27,376 bases of DNA from Syntrophorhabdus sp. (GTDB lineage Bacteria > Desulfobacterota > BSN033 > UBA1163). Below the pieces are notes generated by a model that was not told the origin of the DNA, made no database searches, and worked only from the letters and a program-made list of their open reading frames with translations. Made by a program: the position numbers and the translations under genes. This document shows, piece by piece, positions 22,579 to 27,376 of the stretch (positions are counted from its first letter, which is position 1; each line of letters starts with the position of its first letter). The stretch lies in assembly GCA_020724025.1 (NCBI GenBank), contig DYHU01000011.1, positions 1 through 27,376 of the forward strand. Reading direction: 5' to 3'.

Positions 22579-22800
22579 ATGTCTATTCAGATGTCTATTC
22601 GACAGAAGTTTATCATTATTGCGGCCAACTTTGTATTCAGTGTGAGCTTGGCGAGCACAGGACTTCTCGGTATGAGTCGGAGAGACCCTTTGTTCGCGAT
22701 AGGCAATGAATGGTCTACTTTAATGTGGATTTCTGGATTAGTGACGCTTTTTCTCATACCGTTGGAAGTGTGCGTGATAAAGTCGTCGAAAAGAGAATAA
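22579..22800 (+). CDS. Small membrane protein of unknown function
   Basis: A 73-residue protein with two predicted membrane helices (about residues 10-32 and 46-66), separated by a short loop (SRRDPLFAIGNEW), and a basic C-terminus (KSSKRE). AAAGGAG about 11 bases upstream is a good ribosome site, so it is probably expressed. I recognise no family. It is the last gene of the block with differing codon style and may be a small subunit of the preceding NrfD complex (inference from position). Confidence 0.6.
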   Translation: MSIQMSIRQKFIIIAANFVFSVSLASTGLLGMSRRDPLFAIGNEWSTLMWISGLVTLFLIPLEVCVIKSSKRE

Positions 22801-22906
22801 TCAAGGGAGGGAAAGCCAGGGCTCAGTCATAGATAAAGTGAGCTTGTAATGAAACCTCGTAAAATGGAGGGGGAATGAGTGTCCTAAAGAAAGGAGGAAA
22901 GATTTG

Positions 22907-24379
22907 ATGAAAAAATCTGATCGATTAAATCCAGCACCTTCCTGCGGGGTATTAAACCCCGCAGGAAGATTATTGTCTACCATTCACCTCGCACTATTTT
23001 ATAGTGCGAGGGTTCATCCCCGCAGCAGAGCTGCGGGGTTTTCTGGAAGGTGCTGGATAAAATGGCAACTTTTTCTTTCAGTTTTAATCTTTATACCATC
23101 CTTGACCATGGCCCAGGCCACGCATGTCGGATCTAAAAAATGCATGTCCTGTCACAGTTCAATCTATGAGATGTGGAAGGACACCCTCCACAACAAATCG
23201 CAACAGATCTTGAGCCGCACCAATGATACCCTGGTGGTCAACTGGAAGGGGATGATCAAACTGAAAGCCGGAAATATTCCGGAAGTCATCGTCAAATTGG
23301 AAGAAGGCCCCGGCCAGGTTTATCAGGCCATATTGGTGGACGCAAAAGACCCCTCGAAAGAGGTCACTTATCATGTGGTGAGGACTTATGGAGGATGGGG
23401 TTGGAAACAACGCTATCAGGTCAAGATCGGAAACCACCATTACATCCTTCCCTTCCAATGGAATCAGGCGACCTCCCGATGGGTTCCCTATAACTTGCAG
23501 AATTGGTACAATGAGGATGGCAGTCTCAAACAACCCTCTGTGGGGAAAGCCTTTGAAATGAGCTGCGCAGGCTGCCATAATACCGGGCTTGAACTAAAAA
23601 AGGTTGACTCAGGTTACGAATCCAAATATGTGGAGCTCAATACCGGATGCGAGAAATGTCATGGCCCTGGCTCCGAACATGTCAAGTCTCCGAAGACCAA
23701 AGGGAAAATTATCCATCCCCGAAAATTACAATATGAGAGAGGCCTCGAAGTTTGCGGACAATGCCATACACGAGGGGTCAGTGTTCCCAACGGAACGTTT
23801 GAGTATCCCTGGAATGACAAGGACAACAAACCATATAAACTTGGAGAGCCACTGGCCAACTATTATCAATTCAAGCCAGGAATCTGGGGAGATCCTCAGG
23901 CCCATTCCAAGTCCCATCACCAGCAATGGCTCGACTTTCAAAAGAGTGGCCATTTCTATGGACGGGTTCTCTGCTTTGATTGCCACGATCCCCATGGAGG
24001 GCCCAGTCGATCCCAACTGACCAAAGCCGACCACAACAACAACCTCTGCCTCTCCTGCCATGGCAAAGACAAAAAATTTGCCAATCCCTGGGCTATCCGG
24101 ATCCATACCAAGCACAACTATGCCCCGGAGACCCGGGGGACCAGCCGATGTTCCTCCTGCCATTTAGTTAAAACGGCTGCTTCGGCAGAAGCGGGAGATA
24201 TTCACAACCACGACTTTGGAATCATCAGACCCCGGGTGAGTCTGGAGATGTTCGAGAAAGACCCGAAAAATGTGGTCCCAAATTCTTGCAATGGATGCCA
24301 CAGTGAATGGGGGAAAGACAAGGCAGGGTACGAGAAAGGTGTGAAAGCCTTCGACTCTCTCTTCTCAATTAAAAACTAA
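22907..24379 (+). CDS. Octahaem cytochrome c with an element inserted in its signal peptide
   Basis: A 490-residue close paralogue of the protein at 16703, with the same eight CxxCH motifs in order (CMSCH, CAGCH, CEKCH, CGQCH, CFDCH, CLSCH, CSSCH, CNGCH) and the same insertion between haems one and two. Its N-terminus begins MKKSDRL, then 44 residues encoded by palindromic element B, then KWQLFLSVLIFIPSLTMAQA, the rest of the signal peptide. The reading frame is kept and has no stop. The hydrophobic core and AQA cleavage site are intact, but the n-region becomes about 55 residues long and arginine-rich, so export may be reduced or altered. GGAGG 9 bases before ATG 22907 fixes the start; a TTG at 22904 is not needed. 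Confidence 0.85.
   Translation: MKKSDRLNPAPSCGVLNPAGRLLSTIHLALFYSARVHPRSRAAGFSGRCWIKWQLFLSVLIFIPSLTMAQATHVGSKKCMSCHSSIYEMWKDTLHNKSQQILSRTNDTLVVNWKGMIKLKAGNIPEVIVKLEEGPGQVYQAILVDAKDPSKEVTYHVVRTYGGWGWKQRYQVKIGNHHYILPFQWNQATSRWVPYNLQNWYNEDGSLKQPSVGKAFEMSCAGCHNTGLELKKVDSGYESKYVELNTGCEKCHGPGSEHVKSPKTKGKIIHPRKLQYERGLEVCGQCHTRGVSVPNGTFEYPWNDKDNKPYKLGEPLANYYQFKPGIWGDPQAHSKSHHQQWLDFQKSGHFYGRVLCFDCHDPHGGPSRSQLTKADHNNNLCLSCHGKDKKFANPWAIRIHTKHNYAPETRGTSRCSSCHLVKTAASAEAGDIHNHDFGIIRPRVSLEMFEKDPKNVVPNSCNGCHSEWGKDKAGYEKGVKAFDSLFSIKN
22926..23061. mobile_element. MITE-like palindromic element B inside a cytochrome signal peptide
   Basis: A 128-base element (22930-23057) with perfect 13-base ends TCCAGCACCTTCC and GGAAGGTGCTGGA, flanked by TAAA on both sides. 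Three perfect stem-loops fill it: 13 pairs at 22938-22968, 11 pairs at 22987-23011 and 8 pairs at 23018-23038. Element plus target duplication is 132 bases, exactly 44 codons. It encodes nothing of its own that I can see. Confidence 0.75.
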
Positions 24380-24425
24380 CCTGGGAAGAGTCTGGTTCAC
24401 AATAGGGGGAGAAAGGATAATCCAA

Positions 24426-24872
24426 ATGAAAAAATATTTAACCATCATCACCCTATGGGTCCTTTTCATTCCAGTCATATCCATCGCCCAGGTTACCTAC
24501 CAGAAAGAGATACGTTCCCTTGTGGAGGCGAGATGCTCAAAGTGTCATGGGCCTCAAGCGCCTCTGGTAGATGAATTTAAGAAAGATAAGGAGAGATTTA
24601 CCAAAGAGAACAAAGGCCCCCGCATGGATAGTTATGCCCTTTTGTTGGAATTTGTGAAAGGAAAAGATACAGGTGCCATCATGAGGCGGCTCGATGATGG
24701 GAAAAGCAAGGAGGATAAAAAACCCGGGAATATGTATGTCTACCTTGGGAAGGATGAAGAGGAGAGGCAGAAAAATCTGAAAACCTTCAAGGATTGGGTG
24801 GGCTCGTGGAATTTAAAAAGAAAGGCTGATCTGAGCGAGGATGAGCTCAAAAAAATCACTGCCCCCCAGTAA
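24426..24872 (+). CDS. Exported monohaem cytochrome c
   Basis: A 148-residue protein with a signal peptide (about residues 1-21, ending SIAQ) and a single CxxCH motif (CSKCH at 37-41) in the context VTYQKEIRSLVEARCSKCHGP, as in the small cytochrome c domains of surface or periplasmic electron carriers. Most of the rest is highly charged (Lys, Glu, Asp) and contains MRRLDDGKS and GNMYVYLG segments; Met residues there could serve as the distal ligand. It follows the octahaem gene by 46 bases with its own AAGGATAAT ribosome site and is the last gene before a terminator, so it is probably co-expressed with it. Exact partner unknown. Confidence 0.8.
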   Translation: MKKYLTIITLWVLFIPVISIAQVTYQKEIRSLVEARCSKCHGPQAPLVDEFKKDKERFTKENKGPRMDSYALLLEFVKGKDTGAIMRRLDDGKSKEDKKPGNMYVYLGKDEEERQKNLKTFKDWVGSWNLKRKADLSEDELKKITAPQ

Positions 24873-24903
24873 AATGACCTTGCTTTTTTAATAAAATTGA
24901 AAG

Positions 24904-24942
24904 AAATGGGAAGTAGGGAATGGAACTTTACTTCCCATTTTT
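24904..24942 (+). terminator. Rho-independent terminator after the cytochrome genes
   Basis: AAATGGGAAGTA (24904-24915) pairs perfectly over 12 bases with TACTTCCCATTT (24929-24940) and the stem ends in a run of five T. It closes the 22907-24872 transcription unit. Confidence 0.85.
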
Positions 24943-25032
24943 AATTCCCGGTTTCAATCCTTGTTTTAACGGAATCCCCTCTCAGACCGCACCTGCTTCA
25001 TCCTCTCACGAAAAATAGAGATTTCCCTACTG

Positions 25033-25061
25033 TTCACAAAAATCCAGAAATGAGATAAAAT
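25033..25061 (+). promoter_or_regulatory. Promoter of the radical SAM gene pair
   Basis: TTCACA at 25033-25038 and TAAAAT at 25056-25061 are separated by 17 bases. It lies just after the terminator at 24904 and gives a leader of about 80 bases that contains the AGTTCGGAG repeat. Confidence 0.55.
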
Positions 25062-25074
25062 GAATTCAGTGTTG

Positions 25075-25121
25075 AGTTCGGAGTTCAGAGTTCGGAGACT
25101 AAAATTTAGACACTTCGAACT
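25075..25121. repeat. AGTTCGGAG-type intergenic repeat
   Basis: AGTTCGGAGTTCAGAGTTCGGAG is a near-direct repeat whose arms pair weakly with CACTTCGAACT at its right end. It is related to the repeat at 3787-3850. Confidence 0.5.
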
Positions 25122-25146
25122 ATTCACCCAAGAATTCCTAATTTGA

Positions 25147-26259
25147 ATGATGGACAGAAGAGGATTCCTTAAAAAAACGATGGCGATTCTCTCAGGAGTG
25201 CGATGTTCATCTCTTTTCCAAGTGGAGGTGCATGGGGAAATGACCACTGCGCCAAAAGAGGCGATGTTCTATAAAAATCTTGATGCTCAAACCGTTCAGT
25301 GCCAGCTTTGCCCGAGAGAATGTGTGATCGGCGATGGGAAAAGAGGGTTTTGCCGGAACCGTGAAAATCAGAAGGGGAAATTATATACCATCGTCTATGG
25401 GAAACCGGCTGTCGTTGATATTGGCCCGATTGAAAAAGCGCCTCTCTACCATTTTGCTCCGGGCCATTCCAGGCTCTGCCTTACCTGCGCCAGTTGCAAC
25501 CTGCGATGTAAATATTGCCAAAACTGGCATCTCTCCCAGAAAAGCCTTGAGGAGTTGAATTATTACTCATTCTCTCCCTCAGACATCGTCCGTCAGGCGA
25601 AGAACCATAAACTTCCTTCCATCTCATTTACTTATACGGAGCCAACCGTCTATTATGAGTATCTCTACGACATCTCTGTGATTGCCAGGGAGACGGGCCT
25701 GAAGACCTCGATCGTCTCAAATGGATATATCCGTCGGGAACCGCTCCTCAAACTCCTTACGGTCCTCGATGCCGTGAAGGTCGACCTCAAAGGCTTCAGT
25801 GAAAAATTTTACGAAGAGGTCTGTTCGGCCACGCTAAAACCGGTTCTCGATTCCCTTGTCACGATCAAAAAAGAAGGAGTCTGGTTGGAGATCGTCAACC
25901 TCGTCGTCCCCACGCTCAATGATGATCCGAAGATGATTAATGAGATGTGCCGGTGGATTAAAGAGAATCTCGGAGTGGATACCCCCATTCACTTCACCCG
26001 TTTTTTCCCGAATTACAAATTGACCCATCTTTCTCCCACTCCGGTCTCAACTCTTGAAAAGGCTTATGAGATTGCCATTCGAAATGGTTTGCGGTATGTT
26101 TATATCGGAAATGTCCCGGGTCATCACCGCAATTCGACATTCTGCCCTTCCTGCGACCGAAGGGTGATCCATCGGGCGCATTTTGATGTCCTGGAAATGA
26201 ATGTGGTCAATGGGAAATGTAAGTTCTGTAACTTTAGGGTGGCAGGTAAATGGGCATAA
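25147..26259 (+). CDS. amrS: AmrS-like radical SAM protein with Tat-like N-terminus
   Basis: A 370-residue radical SAM protein of the AmmeMemoRadiSam (AmrS/PflA-like) family. The SAM-cluster motif is C117-NLR-C121-KY-C124. Four further Cys, C52, C55, C59 and C69 (CQLCPREC...GFC), form the N-terminal motif of the family, and the C-terminal CPSC...CKFC pair looks like a zinc ribbon. Unusually for a SAM enzyme, the N-terminus reads DRRGFLKKTMAIL, a Tat-type signal, although the hydrophobic stretch is short and has charged residues nearby. The reaction is not known for the family; it is often found with MEMO1- and AMMECR1-type proteins, neither in this window. ATG 25150 is an equal start. No clear ribosome site. 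It overlaps the next gene by 10 bases. Confidence 0.85.
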   Translation: MMDRRGFLKKTMAILSGVRCSSLFQVEVHGEMTTAPKEAMFYKNLDAQTVQCQLCPRECVIGDGKRGFCRNRENQKGKLYTIVYGKPAVVDIGPIEKAPLYHFAPGHSRLCLTCASCNLRCKYCQNWHLSQKSLEELNYYSFSPSDIVRQAKNHKLPSISFTYTEPTVYYEYLYDISVIARETGLKTSIVSNGYIRREPLLKLLTVLDAVKVDLKGFSEKFYEEVCSATLKPVLDSLVTIKKEGVWLEIVNLVVPTLNDDPKMINEMCRWIKENLGVDTPIHFTRFFPNYKLTHLSPTPVSTLEKAYEIAIRNGLRYVYIGNVPGHHRNSTFCPSCDRRVIHRAHFDVLEMNVVNGKCKFCNFRVAGKWA

Positions 26260-27371
26260 CATTGAACCGCCGATCCTTTCTGAAAAGGTCCTTTCTCTAT
26301 TGCTTCTCAATGAGCGCAACGTCTCAATGTTTCTGCCCTTCGTCTCAAGCCAGGCAGGCCATGGATCATAAGGCCATGTTTTATAAAAAAGGGGGTCAGG
26401 ACTCGATTCAGTGTGAACTCTGTTTCCGGAGATGCACAATCCCGGAGGGACGGAGGGGTTTCTGCAGGGTGAGGGAAAACCAGAAAGGAGAGCTTCGAAG
26501 CCTCGTCTATGAAAGACCGGCCGGCCTTCAGATCGACCCCATTGAACTGGAGCCGATGTATCACATGGTTCCGGGTCACAAAAACCTCTGTGTTTATACG
26601 GCCTCCTGCAATTTCAGATGCAAGCACTGCCAGAACTGGTCGATCTCCCAGTCAGCCCCTGAACAGATCAGGTCGTTCAAATCAACCCCCGAGGAGATCG
26701 TTGAAGAAACCCTGAGGCAGGGATGCCGTTCCATCTCCCATAGCATCAATGAACCCACGGTCTTTTTTGAAATGATGTATGATGTGGTTCGGATGGCCAA
26801 AAAGAAGGGGCTTCTCACCCTCTGCCATACGAATGGAGGAATGGCCAGAGCCCCGATGATTGAACTCCTGAAATTTTTAGATGGCGTGACGGTTGACCTG
26901 AAATCCTTCAGTCAAAGATTCTACCAGGAGATCTCGGAGGCAAAACTTGAACCCGTTTTGGAAACCTTAAAAACAATCAAGAGCTCCGGCAAGCATCTTG
27001 AAATGGTTAATCTCATCATTCCCACTCTTAATGATGACATGGCTGATATCAGGAAGATGTGCCGCTGGATTATTGAAAATCTGGGAAAAGAGACGCCGAT
27101 TCATTTCACCCGCTTCTCCCCTCAATACAAAATGACCCACCTTCCCCATACGCCCATTCAGACCCTTGAGCAAGCAATGGAGACGGCAAAGTCGGAAGGG
27201 ATGAAATATATCTATGTCGGAAATGTGGTGGGACACCCGGCCAACAGCACCTACTGTCCCAAATGTGGTAAGAAGTTGATTGAACGGACTCACTTCATTA
27301 TGTTAAAGAACCATTTAAAAAACGGCCGTTGTCCATCCTGCAACGAAAGCATCCCAGGTGTCTGGAGTTAA
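26250..27371 (+). CDS. Second AmrS-like radical SAM protein with Tat-like N-terminus
   Basis: A 373-residue paralogue of the preceding protein. The SAM-cluster motif is C120-NFR-C124-KH-C127, preceded by the same N-terminal Cys set (C55, C58, C62, C72) and followed by a C-terminal CPKC...CPSC ribbon. The N-terminus has NRRSFLKRSF followed by a short hydrophobic and Cys-rich stretch (YCFSMSATSQCFC), again resembling a Tat signal. Around residues 164-171 it has HSINEPTVFF where the first copy has FTYTEPTVYY, a difference in the conserved TEPT segment that may mean a different substrate. The start lies 10 bases inside the upstream gene, so the two are translated together. Confidence 0.85.
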   Translation: MGITLNRRSFLKRSFLYCFSMSATSQCFCPSSQARQAMDHKAMFYKKGGQDSIQCELCFRRCTIPEGRRGFCRVRENQKGELRSLVYERPAGLQIDPIELEPMYHMVPGHKNLCVYTASCNFRCKHCQNWSISQSAPEQIRSFKSTPEEIVEETLRQGCRSISHSINEPTVFFEMMYDVVRMAKKKGLLTLCHTNGGMARAPMIELLKFLDGVTVDLKSFSQRFYQEISEAKLEPVLETLKTIKSSGKHLEMVNLIIPTLNDDMADIRKMCRWIIENLGKETPIHFTRFSPQYKMTHLPHTPIQTLEQAMETAKSEGMKYIYVGNVVGHPANSTYCPKCGKKLIERTHFIMLKNHLKNGRCPSCNESIPGVWS

Positions 27372-27376
27372 ATTCT

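Noticed and set aside
22400..23060. CRISPR-like array from the GC-rich repeated hairpins
   Set aside because: The repeats are inverted, not regularly spaced direct repeats, and there are no spacers or cas genes.

Overview
The window is a dense block of respiratory electron-transport genes, all on the + strand. I count 47 CxxCH haem-binding motifs in nine exported cytochromes, three NrfD-type quinone-interacting membrane proteins, four-cluster ferredoxin subunits with Tat signals, a Qrc-type complex and a Rieske/cytochrome b6-type complex. This content, together with dispersed palindromic intergenic repeats of the kind seen in many deltaproteobacterial genomes, suggests an anaerobic Desulfobacterota-like bacterium that moves electrons between the menaquinone pool and periplasmic cytochromes. 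That assignment is inference; there is no rRNA or marker gene here.

Layout. (1) 177-3039: tetrahaem cytochrome, Tat-exported ferredoxin and DsrP-like NrfD protein, behind a strong promoter with a hairpin directly at the predicted transcript start. (2) 3277-8423: cytochrome, molybdopterin-family subunit, ferredoxin and NrfD protein in qrcABCD order, behind a near-identical promoter. (3) 8744-11204: two paralogous cytochromes, each four tandem monohaem domains. (4) 11280-16528: a cyclic-nucleotide-binding-domain protein coupled to a GltD-like flavoprotein, then cytochrome b6-like, subunit IV-like, Rieske and a pentahaem cytochrome: a Rieske/b complex with a built-in flavoprotein gene and no classical cytochrome c1. 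(5) 16703-18040: octahaem cytochrome, followed by a truncated copy of its own 5' end (18255-18353). (6) 18359-22800: a block with different codon style (SPFH protein, octahaem cytochrome, ferredoxin, NrfD, two small genes), probably acquired. (7) 22907-24872: a second octahaem cytochrome with a small palindromic element inserted in frame in its signal peptide, then a monohaem cytochrome. (8) 25147-27371: two overlapping AmrS-like radical SAM genes, both with Tat-like N-termini.

Working model (inference): the NrfD modules and the Rieske/b complex exchange electrons with menaquinone. The Qrc-like complex would bring electrons from periplasmic carriers to quinone. The flavoprotein would tie NAD(P)H or ferredoxin to the b/Rieske complex, perhaps gated by a cyclic nucleotide. 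The tandem-domain and octahaem cytochromes would serve as periplasmic electron conduits. The strongest candidates for something new are the Rieske/b cluster with its flavoprotein and nucleotide-sensor partners, the repeated G-run/hairpin leaders upstream of cytochrome genes, and the island junction with its cytochrome remnant and two mobile palindromic elements.
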